Shown here one piece after another: positions 43,131 through 52,415 of a stretch of DNA of 64,000 nucleotides. The position numbers and the translations under genes are program-made. The notes under the pieces are model-generated. The model searched no databases. It was not told where the DNA came from and worked only from the letters and a program-made list of their open reading frames with translations. Positions within the stretch are counted from its first letter, which is position 1, and every line of letters starts with the position of its first letter. This DNA comes from Kribbella sp. NBC_00382 (GTDB taxonomy: Bacteria; Actinomycetota; Actinomycetes; Propionibacteriales; Kribbellaceae): assembly GCF_036067295.1 (NCBI RefSeq), contig NZ_CP107954.1, positions 5,332,001 to 5,396,000 on the forward strand, in the 5' to 3' direction.

Positions 43131-44270
43131 ATGTTCGACGCTCGTAATGCGTCTCGCGCCGGCGGCTTGATGAGCGCCGGCCTGGTTCTCAAGGCCGTCT
43201 CGGCGATGGCACTGGTCGGGGTGGTCGGCCTCTTGATGCTCGCGCCGTTCGGAGCCGCCGGCAAGCCACAGGCAGCTTGTCTGCCGCTCGCGCCGGGGCA
43301 AGCAGGTGATCCGAACACCAGCGTGAAGTTGCGTCAGAACCAGATCGCCTTCGCCAGGATCATCGACGACGTGGCCACGAAGCGAGGACTACCCGGCCAG
43401 GCCACCTTGGTTGCTCTGATGACCGCATTGCAGGAGTCTCAGCTGCAGAACCTGTCTTATGGTGACCGCGACTCGGTCGGCCTCTTCCAGCAGCGACCGG
43501 CCGCCGGCTGGGGCACCGTGGAACAGATCATGGACCCTCGCTACGCGGCGGAGGCATTCTTCGGTGGGGTCAACCCGCCGGATCCGCCAGGTCTGGTCGA
43601 TATCAACGGTTGGCCGTCGATGTCCTACAACGATGCGGCTCAAGCAGTACAGGTCTCCGGCTTTCCGGATGCTTATGGCCAGCATGAGGAGGCGGCCAAG
43701 AACATCGCTGCGTCGGCGGGGATCAATCTGAATCGTCCCGGTGATCCGTACGCCGGTCGCGCAGGTGCACCACCCGGTGGTGGCGACGATGCCCAGGCGC
43801 TGACCGACAACAGCCAATGCGGACAGGGACTGGTTTCAGGCCAGCCCATCAATGGCGTGTGGCCACCTGAGCAGCAGACGATCGCCGACCCGACCGGAAC
43901 TGGCGGACTGGTGACGCCGCGGACCGCCGCATGGGTCGCCCTGGCCCGCAAGTCGCTGGGAGCGCTCAGCATGAGCTGCTGGGACGCGCACGCGTGGAAC
44001 CCCACCAGCGACCATCCACGCGGAAAAGCCTGCGACGTCATGGTCGGAGGCGACTCCCGCCAGTCCGCACCGATCAAGGCAGAAGGAGACCGGATCGCCA
44101 ACTGGGCCGTGCAGACGGCGGCGCAGACCGGCGTCCACTATGTGATCTGGTACGGAAAGATCTGGTCCGCCAAACGCGGCACCTGGATCCCGTACAACGG
44201 CGGCGGCGTCTACGTACCAACCGACGTCACCGGCGGCCACTTCGACCACGTCCATGTGTCGCTCTACTGA
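43131..44270 (+). CDS. Secreted cell-wall hydrolase: transglycosylase-like plus ARB_07466-type domain
   Basis: A 379-residue protein with a membrane span at 15-45 and two parts. The N-terminal part (VALMTALQESQLQNLSYGDRDSVGLFQQRP) resembles lytic-transglycosylase-like domains of conjugation systems. The C-terminal part (SDHPRGKACDVMVGG ... HFDHVHVSLY) has His/Asp patterns of the M15-like ARB_07466 domain. It would open peptidoglycan for the channel. RBS GGGAGGAGG. Confidence 0.8.
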   Translation: MFDARNASRAGGLMSAGLVLKAVSAMALVGVVGLLMLAPFGAAGKPQAACLPLAPGQAGDPNTSVKLRQNQIAFARIIDDVATKRGLPGQATLVALMTALQESQLQNLSYGDRDSVGLFQQRPAAGWGTVEQIMDPRYAAEAFFGGVNPPDPPGLVDINGWPSMSYNDAAQAVQVSGFPDAYGQHEEAAKNIAASAGINLNRPGDPYAGRAGAPPGGGDDAQALTDNSQCGQGLVSGQPINGVWPPEQQTIADPTGTGGLVTPRTAAWVALARKSLGALSMSCWDAHAWNPTSDHPRGKACDVMVGGDSRQSAPIKAEGDRIANWAVQTAAQTGVHYVIWYGKIWSAKRGTWIPYNGGGVYVPTDVTGGHFDHVHVSLY

Positions 44271-44333
44271 GACAGTTCAAGACGTGCAGCACACTGAGAT
44301 CCCACGGCTACGCCCCGATAAGGAGAGCACCTC

Positions 44334-45425
44334 ATGAGCGGCCCGCCCGACTCGTTCGATCCGCGAGGGCCAGTTGGTGGTGACCAGCCGTACCAAGGTC
44401 CGCCCGTTCCGTACGGATCCCAGAATCCGCCGTGGCCTCCTGCCGGAAATCAGCCGTGGGGACCGCCGCCCGCGAGTGCGGACTGGCAACAGCTCTCTGG
44501 GGGGCAGCAACTTCCACAACTTCCCGGCGGAGATGACGCGCGCGGGCCTCTACGGATCGATTCTGGCATTGGAACTGCATTGGCAGCTGCGGTGCCGTGG
44601 TTCTTCTGGAGCCTCTGCGTTGTCGCCTGGTTGGGCGGCTTCTTGGGGTTCACTGCAGGCTGGATCGTGGTAGCCGTTTGGATCCTCTCAGGCGCGGTCG
44701 TCCTCGTACGGCCGGTCGAGCCGCTGATTGCCCGGCATCTGCTACGCCTGCGGTTACCCACGCTGGTGGAACAACAGCGGTTGGCACCGGCTTGGTATCA
44801 GCTGGCGCGACGGGCAAACGTCGATCCGGGCCGCTTCACTCTCTGGATTCAGGAATCAGATGACGTGAATGCGACGCCGACCCCAGGGCACACGATCGCG
44901 GTGACTCGCTGGGCGCTGTACACCCTTCCTCCCTCGCACCTGGAAGGTGTTCTGGCTCATGAGCTGAGCCATCATCTCAGCGGACGAGCATGGCTTAGCC
45001 TGCTCACCTTCTGGTATTCGATTCCTGCTCGCGTCACACTCATCGTCGTTCGGGCGCTCGGCCGGCTGATGCGCAGGGTGCCGGCCCTTGGATGTGCGGT
45101 CGTTCTCTTTGGTCTGCTCGGGTATGTCGGGATCTTGTTAATGGTGCTGATCTTCCGGCATGGCTACCTCTGGCCGTTCCTGTTCCTAACGCCTTTCGTC
45201 GCTCCACCCATCCTCGCCTGGCTAAGCCGGTGGCAGGTCAAACAGGCTGACCGCAGGGCGGCGCAACTCGGCTACGGTCGCTCCCTGGTGCAAGTGCTGT
45301 ACGGATGGCAGGTACAACATCGGGAGACTCTCGGACAACGTGGTAGCCGTCGCGACGAATTCATGTCGGGCCGGCCCACCTTGACCGATCGGATTCATGT
45401 TCTTGAGACGACCTCAACCATCTGA
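44334..45425 (+). CDS. M48 family membrane metalloprotease
   Basis: A 363-residue protein. Proline/glycine-rich N-terminus (about 80 residues), two membrane helices, and the zinc motif HELSHH at 209-214 in VLAHELSHHLSG, with further helices after it. M48/HtpX-like. The last gene of the locus, followed by a strong terminator. It could process or clear secretion components, or be an ordinary membrane quality-control protease. Confidence 0.82.
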   Translation: MSGPPDSFDPRGPVGGDQPYQGPPVPYGSQNPPWPPAGNQPWGPPPASADWQQLSGGQQLPQLPGGDDARGPLRIDSGIGTALAAAVPWFFWSLCVVAWLGGFLGFTAGWIVVAVWILSGAVVLVRPVEPLIARHLLRLRLPTLVEQQRLAPAWYQLARRANVDPGRFTLWIQESDDVNATPTPGHTIAVTRWALYTLPPSHLEGVLAHELSHHLSGRAWLSLLTFWYSIPARVTLIVVRALGRLMRRVPALGCAVVLFGLLGYVGILLMVLIFRHGYLWPFLFLTPFVAPPILAWLSRWQVKQADRRAAQLGYGRSLVQVLYGWQVQHRETLGQRGSRRDEFMSGRPTLTDRIHVLETTSTI

Positions 45426-45476
45426 ATCCCGCCCGGGTATTGCCAGTCCGGCGACTGTCGACCTCAGAGCATAAGC

Positions 45477-45519
45477 AGACCGCGGCGCACGGAGTCGGAT
45501 CCGAAATGCGCCGCGGTCT
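45477..45519 (+). terminator. Terminator of the secretion-like locus
   Basis: Perfect 13-bp arms AGACCGCGGCGCA and complement around a 17-nt loop. Confidence 0.75.
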
Positions 45520-45606
45520 CATCAGCTTCAACGGTGTTCGCGCACCTCGGCCGACACGGGGAGCATATCGCTGACATTGGGGCGTTCTCTCCCTAGGTTC
45601 GTGCGT

Positions 45607-46713
45607 TCAGGGGAGGAAGTGGATTTCGGTGGTGGTGGCGGTGGGGGTGGTGAAGGCCAGCAGGTTTTGGGCTTCGGTTTCTATGGTGGTTCGGGTGGTG
45701 GGGGTGAGGTGGGTGAGGGGTTCTATTTCTAGGGTTGCGGTTGTTTTGGTTCGTTTGGGTTGTCTCCAGAGGGCGGTTGCGTAGCCGTTGTGGAGGACTG
45801 TGCCTTTGCTGAGGGTTTCTAGGAGGGGGCGGGGGTTGGGGGCGGGGGTGGGGTGGAAGCGGGATCGGTTGGCGTGGGAGAGGAGGAGGTTGTCGTATTC
45901 GGGGAGGAAGCGGGTGGGGACTTCGCTTTGCTCGTCGGGGAGGACCAGGTCGGGGAGGTCGTAGAGGGGGCGGTTGGTTTCTGGGTCGGTGTAGGTGCGG
46001 AGGTCCAGGCGGGCGAAGACTTCTGCTAGGTGAGTTAGGCCGGACCAGTTTTGGGCGTCGGCGACTGTGGCGGGGCCGTAGGCGGCTAGGTAGCGGAGGA
46101 CCAGGGCGTCTACGTCGGGGGTGGGGGTGATGGGGGTGTTCAGCCAGAGGTCGGCTGTGGTGAGGGTGGGGTTGCCGGATTTGCCCCAGACTCCTCGTGG
46201 AGGGATTTGGATGGTGGGGAGTAGGCAGCGGACTGCGTGAGCTAGGGACGGGGCGTCTCGGTCTGGCCAGAGGGGGGCCAGGTGGTCGCGGAGTTCGGCG
46301 GCTGTGGCGGGGGCTTCGGCTAGGCGGGCTAGGCCGGCAGCGAGGACGGCTTGCATGTCCAAGCCCTCCAGGCGTTTGCCGCCGTAGGTGGTGTTGGAGT
46401 AGACCTCGCGTTCCAGGCGGGGCTGGATCAGGCCGCGCAGGGCCAGGAAGTCGCGGCTGGAGACCAGGTGGATGGTGGCTCGCATGAGGGAGCCGCGGAC
46501 GGCCTGGCGGGTTTCCAGGAGGCTGGCCAGTTCCATCGGGTCGAAGTCGACCAGGCGGGTCCACAGGCCGACGTAGGGGGCCAGGGGGATCTGGGCCTGC
46601 ATGCCGACCAGGTGTTCGATCGCTTCCAGAGCGGTTGCCGGGTGGCGTTCGATCAGCCACTGGCGGTCCAGGGTGGCGCGGTTCTGGGCTCGCAGGCTCA
46701 GCTTGGTGGTCAT
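45607..46713 (-). CDS. Winged-helix DNA-binding protein, AlkZ/HTH_42 family (paralogue)
   Basis: A 368-residue member of the same family as 3739-4866. It starts MTTKLSLRAQNRATLDRQWL and keeps the family segment LVGMQAQIPLAPYVGLWTRL, with MQAQ giving the same Q-A-Q match. ATG at 46713 has GGAGAGG upstream; longer starts give an unlikely N-terminus. Possible DNA-crosslink repair or damage-response role. Confidence 0.82.
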   Translation of the reverse strand: MTTKLSLRAQNRATLDRQWLIERHPATALEAIEHLVGMQAQIPLAPYVGLWTRLVDFDPMELASLLETRQAVRGSLMRATIHLVSSRDFLALRGLIQPRLEREVYSNTTYGGKRLEGLDMQAVLAAGLARLAEAPATAAELRDHLAPLWPDRDAPSLAHAVRCLLPTIQIPPRGVWGKSGNPTLTTADLWLNTPITPTPDVDALVLRYLAAYGPATVADAQNWSGLTHLAEVFARLDLRTYTDPETNRPLYDLPDLVLPDEQSEVPTRFLPEYDNLLLSHANRSRFHPTPAPNPRPLLETLSKGTVLHNGYATALWRQPKRTKTTATLEIEPLTHLTPTTRTTIETEAQNLLAFTTPTATTTEIHFLP

Positions 46714-46823
46714 GGGAGATCCTCTCCCGGCCCAGAGGTCAACGCCACCAGTTGCCGGGAGCTTGCCCTGTGCAAACACCGGCGCCCGAGGCTAGATGTT
46801 TTCCCTTGCCGAGGCGCGGTTAC

Positions 46824-46835
46824 GCAAAGTTTTGC
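46824..46835. promoter_or_regulatory. Short palindrome upstream of protease gene
   Basis: GCAAA and TTTGC around GT in the 210-bp region between divergent genes. Possible operator. Confidence 0.3.
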
Positions 46836-46923
46836 TTCCCACGAAGGTGCCGGGCGAACTAGGGTCGCGACGGATCGTAGTCGTTTCACCACGGTCGTTC
46901 GCCCACCTTGGGAGGGAATGAGT

Positions 46924-48408
46924 ATGAGGGAGCAGTCGCGTCGCCGAAAGGCGATCGCAGCCATCACCACCACTGGAGTGGTGCTGGCACTCGGAATGTC
47001 GTTCACCAGCGCGGCGGGGGCAGCGCCGGCGAGCAGTCAGGCAGCCAGCGCGGTGCCGGCGAACCTGAAGCTGATCAAGACGAAGACGTCGCTGCTCGGC
47101 AAGCACTACTGGTACCAGCAGACCTTCAAGGGTCTGCCGGTCGTCGGCGGGTACTACGCGCAGCACGTCGACAAGTCGGGCAAGGTGCAGGTCACCGACG
47201 GCCGCGACGCCGTACCGGCGAACCTCGACGTCAGTGCGAAGGTTGCCTCGGCCACCGCGACCAAGAGCGCCAACACCGCCGTCACCGCGCGCGCGGCCCG
47301 GAGCCGGACCACCGGCGGCAAGGATGCCACCCCGGCGCCGGCAGCGGCCCAGGGCGCGGCCCAGCTGGCCGTGCTCGGCGGACCGAACGCCAAGCTGGTC
47401 TGGAACGTCACGTCGCGGTCGACCGAGGGCGTCAGCCGCTCACTCGTCGACGCCAAGACCGGTACGGTCGTGGAGTCGAAGGTGATCAGCGACAACATCG
47501 ACGGCACCGGCTCGGTGTTCGACCCGAACCCGGTCGTCACGCTGAAGAACGAGGACCTGACCGACCAGGACGACAAGAACCAGAACGCCTTGTTCCTGGC
47601 GCAGAAGAACGTCATCCTGCGCAACCTGGACGGCTCCGGCAAGCTCAACGGAAAGTACGTCAACATCGCCGAGGCCAAGGGCGGAGTGGCGGTCAACAAG
47701 AACAACCACTTCGTGTACCAGCGCGCCAACGACAAGTTCGAGCAGGTGATGGCGTACTACCAGGTCAACCAGACCCAGGAGTACATCCACTCGCTCGGCT
47801 TCAAGGACGTGAACAGCGAGTCGCAGGACTTCTCGATCAACACCTTCGAGGGCGACAACTCGTTCTACGACCCGTCCACCGACGTCATCACGATGGGCGA
47901 GGGTGGCGTCGACGACGCCGAGGACGCCGAGGTGATCTGGCACGAGTACGGTCACGCGATCCAGGACGACGTCGTCCCGGGCTTCGGTGAGTCGGAGCAG
48001 GCCGGCGCGATCGGCGAGGGCTTCGGCGACTACTGGGCCGTGCAGCAGTCCATCCCGGTCAGCAAGGGCTACGACATCCCGTGCGTGATGGACTGGGACG
48101 CCACGTCGTACACCGACGGCCCGAAGCACTGCCTGCGTCGCACCGACACCGGCAAGACCACCGACGACATCGACGGTGAGGTGCACGACGACGGTGAGAT
48201 CTGGTCGAACGCGCTCTGGGACATCCAGAAGGCACTCGGCCGGAACAAGGCCAACAAGGTGATCCTGCAGGGCACGTTCTTCTACGCGCCGGACACCTCG
48301 TTCGCCGACGCTGCCCGGGTGACCGTGCAGTCCGCTCGCCTGCTCTACGGCAAGGCGGCCGCCGCCCAGGTGACCACAGCCTTCAAGGCGCGCAAGATCC
48401 TCTCGTAA
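46924..48408 (+). CDS. Secreted M4/M36-like zinc metalloprotease
   Basis: A 494-residue exported protease. Signal peptide (RRKAIAAITTTGVVLALGMSFTSAAGAA), FTP-like propeptide (about 40-200), then the catalytic domain with HEYGH at 340-344 and the third zinc ligand Glu365 in AGAIGEGFGDYW. The arrangement matches fungalysin/thermolysin-like proteases. ATG at 46924 is favoured by RBS spacing over ATG at 46918. Confidence 0.88.
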   Translation: MREQSRRRKAIAAITTTGVVLALGMSFTSAAGAAPASSQAASAVPANLKLIKTKTSLLGKHYWYQQTFKGLPVVGGYYAQHVDKSGKVQVTDGRDAVPANLDVSAKVASATATKSANTAVTARAARSRTTGGKDATPAPAAAQGAAQLAVLGGPNAKLVWNVTSRSTEGVSRSLVDAKTGTVVESKVISDNIDGTGSVFDPNPVVTLKNEDLTDQDDKNQNALFLAQKNVILRNLDGSGKLNGKYVNIAEAKGGVAVNKNNHFVYQRANDKFEQVMAYYQVNQTQEYIHSLGFKDVNSESQDFSINTFEGDNSFYDPSTDVITMGEGGVDDAEDAEVIWHEYGHAIQDDVVPGFGESEQAGAIGEGFGDYWAVQQSIPVSKGYDIPCVMDWDATSYTDGPKHCLRRTDTGKTTDDIDGEVHDDGEIWSNALWDIQKALGRNKANKVILQGTFFYAPDTSFADAARVTVQSARLLYGKAAAAQVTTAFKARKILS

Positions 48409-48424
48409 CACCAGTACTCGCTAC

Positions 48425-48461
48425 AGCTCATGCGCTCACGACTACTGTGGGCGCATGAGCT
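48425..48461 (+). promoter_or_regulatory. Inverted repeat and leaderless promoter over an SDR start
   Basis: 11-bp arms AGCTCATGCGC and complement; the right arm contains the ATG at 48455. TACTGT (48443-48448) sits 6 nt before the ATG, as in a leaderless -10 element. The arms could be an operator. Confidence 0.5.
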
Positions 48462-49372
48462 GGAGCACCAAGGACATCCCTGACCTGAGCGGCCGTCGGG
48501 CCCTGGTCACCGGCGCGACCAGCGGGCTCGGTCTGGAGACCGCCCGCGAGCTGCTGACGCACGGCGCCGAGGTGACGATCGCGGCCCGCAACCCGGAGAA
48601 GTCCGCGCGGGCGGCAGCGAAGCTGAAGGACGCTACCGGCAAGGACGCGAAGATCCTCGACCTCGACCTGGCCGATCTGGCCGGTGTCGAAGCGGCCGCC
48701 AAGAGCTTCAGCGCGACGCACGAGACGCTCGACCTGCTGGTCAACAACGCCGGCGTGATGGCGACGCCGTACCGGCAGACCGTGGACGGGTTCGAGCTGC
48801 AGGTGGGCACCAACCACCTCGGCCACTTCGCGTTGACCGCCCGCCTGATGCCATTGCTGCTCAGGGCAAAGAGCCCGCGGGTGGTGACGGTCAGCTCGTT
48901 CATGCACAAGACGGTCAGCACCATCCGCGAGTCCGACCTCCGGGCAGAGAACGGCTATGCCAAGTGGGACGCCTACGGCAAGTCCAAACTCGCCAACGTG
49001 CTCTTCATGCTCGAGCTGGACCGCCGGGCCAGAGCAGCCGGTACTACGCTGCTGAGCGCAGGCTCGCACCCCGGCTACGCCCGGACCCAGCTGCAGACGT
49101 CCGGTCCGATGCTCGGCGGCGCCAATCTCGAGGCCCGGATCATGGGCATCGGCACCAAGATCGTCGCCCAGTCGGCGGCGGCCGGCGCCTGGCCCAGCCT
49201 GTACGCCGCGACGTCGCCCGACGTGCGGCCCGGTGCGTTCTACGGGCCGTCGTTCTTCGAGTTCCGGGGCAAGCCGAAGCTGGTCCACCCGACCAAGGCC
49301 GCCCAGGACCCGCACCTGGCCGAGCAGCTCTGGGCCTGGTCGGTCGAGGCCACCGGGGTCAGCCCGTTCTGA
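48455..49372 (+). CDS. SDR family oxidoreductase (WWOX/retinol-dehydrogenase-like)
   Basis: A 305-residue short-chain dehydrogenase: TGATSGLG at 19-26, NNAGVMATPY, Ser in VTVSSFMHK and Tyr-Lys in AYGKSKLANVLFM, so the catalytic set is intact. It resembles the light-dependent protochlorophyllide/retinol-dehydrogenase-like group with unknown substrate in actinobacteria. No RBS; start probably leaderless. Confidence 0.86.
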   Translation: MSWSTKDIPDLSGRRALVTGATSGLGLETARELLTHGAEVTIAARNPEKSARAAAKLKDATGKDAKILDLDLADLAGVEAAAKSFSATHETLDLLVNNAGVMATPYRQTVDGFELQVGTNHLGHFALTARLMPLLLRAKSPRVVTVSSFMHKTVSTIRESDLRAENGYAKWDAYGKSKLANVLFMLELDRRARAAGTTLLSAGSHPGYARTQLQTSGPMLGGANLEARIMGIGTKIVAQSAAAGAWPSLYAATSPDVRPGAFYGPSFFEFRGKPKLVHPTKAAQDPHLAEQLWAWSVEATGVSPF

Positions 49373-49399
49373 CCCAGAGCACTCACCTAGTGACACACC

Positions 49400-49417
49400 G
49401 GTAACTTCGTGGTTACC
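49400..49417. promoter_or_regulatory. Inverted repeat before CocE-type gene
   Basis: GGTAAC and GTTACC with a 6-nt spacer, about 50 nt before the start. Possible operator. Confidence 0.35.
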
Positions 49418-49467
49418 CTTCGGTAAAACCGAGGAGTAACCTCGCCCTGCCCCGCCGGAGGTCATCG

Positions 49468-51054
49468 ATGCGCAGACTCGTCGTCGCCCTAGCAGTCCTC
49501 GTCGCGAGCATCGGCCTCGCCCCGATCCCGACCCAGGCAGCTCCAGCGGGTTTCAGTACGTCGTACCAGCGCATCCCCGGCGCCGGCGGGACCGAGATCG
49601 GGGCCGTCGTACTCACCCCGACCGGCCAGGGCGCGGGCCCGTTCCCGCTCGTGGTGATGCCGTCGAGCTGGGGCGTGCCGAACCTCGAGTACGTCGGCCA
49701 GGGCAGCAAGCTGGCCACCGCAGGGTTCCAGGTGATCTCGTACAGCAGTCGCGGATTCTGGGACTCCGCCGGCGGCATCGACATCGCCGGTCCGCCGACC
49801 GTTGCCGACGTCACCGAAGTGATCGACTGGGCCGCCGACCACACACCGGCCGACACCAGCCGGGTCGCCTCCGTCGGCATTTCGTACGGCGCCGGCATCT
49901 CGCTGCTCGCCAGCGCCCAGGACCCCCGGATCAAAGCGGTTGGCGCGCTCAGCGGCTGGGCCGACCTGATCGCCTCGCTGAACCCCAATGACACGGTCAA
50001 TCTGCAGGCCGTCGCCGCACTCCTTGCGCTGGGCAACATCACCGGCCGGCCCGGACCCGAGATGCAGTCGCTGCAGACCAAGTTCGTCACCGGCGACATC
50101 GACGGAGCGATCAATGAGGCGACCGCGCTCGCGCCGGTCCGGTCGGCGAAAACGGTGGTCGACCAGATCAACGCGAACCACCCCGCCGTCTTCCTGGCCA
50201 ACGCCTTCGAGGACTCGATCTTCCCGCCGACGCAGTACACGGACTTCTTCACCCAGCTGACCGGCCCGAAGCGGCTGTTGCTCGCGCACGGCGACCACGC
50301 GACCCCCGAGGTGACCGGCGCGATCGGCCTGCCCAACGAGGTCTGGGACGAGCTCGCGCCCTGGCTCAAGCACTTCCTCACCGGCGCGGACAATGGCGCC
50401 GACCAAGAGGCTCCCGTCCAGCTGAAGTCGCAGCGGAACGTCTGGCGCGGCTACCCCAGTTGGGCCGCGGTCGGGACACCGACCACCTCGTACCTCACCA
50501 AGCCCACCGGCCTGTCGCGGACCGGATCCCTGCAGGGCCAGGCCTCCACCGGCTGGTCCAATGGCATCGGCGCCGGCATCCCGACAGTCGCCGACAGCGG
50601 CGTGGTCCTCATCTCGGGTGCGCTCCAAGGGCTGCTCTCGATCCCGGTAGGCGTCGCCACCCCACTCGTCGATCGCACCTTCGCCGGGGTCTGGTCGGGT
50701 CCGGCGTACAGCTCCAAGACGATCGTCAACGGAGCGCCCAGGCTGCATGTGACTGTCACGCCGAGCAAGGCCGACACCTCGCTCTTCGCCTACCTGTACG
50801 ACGTGGACGCGCTCGGCGCCGGATCGCTCATCGCCCACAAGCCGTACACGTTGCGCGGGGCAACGGCCGGGCAGCCCAAGACCGTCGACCTGAGGCTCGA
50901 GGCGACCAGTTGGGAGGTGCCGGCGGGCCATCACCTGGTACTCGTCGTCGACACCGTCGATCCGCGCTACCTCGGCCGCAGCAGCGTCGGCAGCACGGTC
51001 ACCTTCAGCTCACCCGCCGGCAACCCCTCATCCCTCACGATCCCGGTTGCGTAA
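49468..51054 (+). CDS. Secreted CocE/NonD-type alpha/beta hydrolase (S15-like)
   Basis: A 528-residue exported hydrolase: signal peptide RRLVVALAVLVASIGLAPIPTQA, catalytic Ser139 in GISYGAG, His in LLAHGDHATPE, and a C-terminal jelly-roll domain (VTVTPSKADTSLFAYLYDVD ... HHLVLVVDT). This is the S15/CocE layout, active on esters or peptides. GGAGG 8 nt before the ATG. Confidence 0.85.
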   Translation: MRRLVVALAVLVASIGLAPIPTQAAPAGFSTSYQRIPGAGGTEIGAVVLTPTGQGAGPFPLVVMPSSWGVPNLEYVGQGSKLATAGFQVISYSSRGFWDSAGGIDIAGPPTVADVTEVIDWAADHTPADTSRVASVGISYGAGISLLASAQDPRIKAVGALSGWADLIASLNPNDTVNLQAVAALLALGNITGRPGPEMQSLQTKFVTGDIDGAINEATALAPVRSAKTVVDQINANHPAVFLANAFEDSIFPPTQYTDFFTQLTGPKRLLLAHGDHATPEVTGAIGLPNEVWDELAPWLKHFLTGADNGADQEAPVQLKSQRNVWRGYPSWAAVGTPTTSYLTKPTGLSRTGSLQGQASTGWSNGIGAGIPTVADSGVVLISGALQGLLSIPVGVATPLVDRTFAGVWSGPAYSSKTIVNGAPRLHVTVTPSKADTSLFAYLYDVDALGAGSLIAHKPYTLRGATAGQPKTVDLRLEATSWEVPAGHHLVLVVDTVDPRYLGRSSVGSTVTFSSPAGNPSSLTIPVA

Positions 51055-51145
51055 TCTGCAACATCCGTTGTGCCTCTTGCCACAGAAGCCGAGCTGGGCC
51101 ACTCTTTGTGGTCGGATCATTACCTAAATGCTCGGAGGATGTGTC

Positions 51146-52255
51146 ATGGGTACGAGCCGCCGCCAATTCCTCGGACTCACCGCCGCTGCCGTCGGCAGCG
51201 CAGCAGTAGGGGTCACGCCAGCCCTGGCCAACGCGAGTTGTCAGGCCACGGGCACCCTGTACCTCGGCACCTACACCTCCGAGCCGGGTGGTGGCACGGG
51301 CATCGGGATCGCCTCGTACGACGTAACGACCGGCCAGCTCACCTCCACCGGCGTACTGGCCGGCGTTCAGGACCCGTCGTTCCTGATCCTCTCTCCATCC
51401 GGCCGCAACCTGTACGCCGTGAACGAGCAGTCGACCGGCGGCGTAACCGCCATCGCCGTCGACTCACCCGGCCAGCTGCGCGTGCTCAATCGCCAGCCCA
51501 ACGGCGGAAACGCGCCCTGCCACCTGGCCCTGGTTGCCAATGGCAAGTACCTGCTGAGCGCCAACTACGGCTCCGGCGACATCTCCGTCCACCCGGTCAA
51601 AACGGACGGCAGCCTCGGTGCCCGAACCGACCTGGTCAAGCACACCGGCACAGCACCGCATGCCCACCAGGTCCTCCAGGACCCGACCGGCAACTATGTC
51701 CTGGCCGTCGACCTAGGCACCGACACGATCTACACCTACACGATTGCCAACGGCAAGCTCTCCCTGAAGAGCCAGGCAAAGGTCAAGGCAGGCGCCGGAC
51801 CGCGCCACCTCGCGTTCCACCCCAACGGCCGCTACGCCTACGCCGCCGCCGAGCTGAACAGCACGATCACTGTCTGCCAGTATGACGGCGCGACCGGCAA
51901 GGTCACCCCGGGAGCGGCCCAGGCAACGGCTCCGAGCGGCGGCCCGACGAACTACCCGGGCGAGGTGATCGTGTCGCCGGACGGCCGCTTCGTGTACCTC
52001 ACTAACCGCGGCCACAACAGCGTCGCCATCTTCGCCGTCGAGTCCGGGGGAGCGAGCCTGCGGCGCATCGGTACGCCGTCCTGCGGCGGCGACTGGCCGC
52101 GGCATGTGACGCTGGACCCGACCGGCAAACTGCTGCTGGTCTCCAATCAGCGGTCCAACAACGTCACCACCTTCGCGGTCGACACCCAGTCAGGCGCCCT
52201 GACCCCGAAGACCTCCTTCACCGCCCCCATCCCGGTCTGCGTCCTGCCGGGCTGA
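51146..52255 (+). CDS. TAT-exported lactonase-family beta-propeller (6-phosphogluconolactonase-like)
   Basis: A 369-residue protein. A twin-arginine signal (SRRQFLGLTAAAVGSAAVG) is followed by a seven-bladed propeller with repeats such as SPSGRNLYAVN, NGKYLLSANYGSGDI, NGRYAYAAAELNS and DGRFVYLTNRGHNS. Family members hydrolyse lactones or act as redox-linked secreted proteins. ATG at 51146 has GGAGGA about 7 nt upstream and gives a compact TAT signal. Confidence 0.87.
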   Translation: MGTSRRQFLGLTAAAVGSAAVGVTPALANASCQATGTLYLGTYTSEPGGGTGIGIASYDVTTGQLTSTGVLAGVQDPSFLILSPSGRNLYAVNEQSTGGVTAIAVDSPGQLRVLNRQPNGGNAPCHLALVANGKYLLSANYGSGDISVHPVKTDGSLGARTDLVKHTGTAPHAHQVLQDPTGNYVLAVDLGTDTIYTYTIANGKLSLKSQAKVKAGAGPRHLAFHPNGRYAYAAAELNSTITVCQYDGATGKVTPGAAQATAPSGGPTNYPGEVIVSPDGRFVYLTNRGHNSVAIFAVESGGASLRRIGTPSCGGDWPRHVTLDPTGKLLLVSNQRSNNVTTFAVDTQSGALTPKTSFTAPIPVCVLPG

Positions 52256-52365
52256 CCCCAATGACCACTACCGGTCACTCAATGTTCGATTCTGACTGAA
52301 CTCTTGCCTTTTTGTTCTGGCGCGCCTTGAATGACGGGCGTGTCCGACCGGTCACGCCCCGTCAC

Positions 52366-52377
52366 GGGAGCGTTTCC
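52366..52377. promoter_or_regulatory. LacI-type operator-like site before GH2 gene
   Basis: GGGAGCGTTTCC, 10 of 12 positions matching the symmetric GGAAACGTTTCC typical of LacI-family sites, 38 bp before the start. Two direct copies of ACCGGTCAC also lie upstream (52270, 52347). Confidence 0.45.
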
Positions 52378-52415
52378 AACGGACTGACCTTTCACCGCCC
52401 ACGAGAGGGAAGCCC

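Noticed and set aside
34942-45425. Complete integrative conjugative element
   Set aside because: No integrase, relaxase, oriT or flanking direct repeats were found; only channel-type genes.
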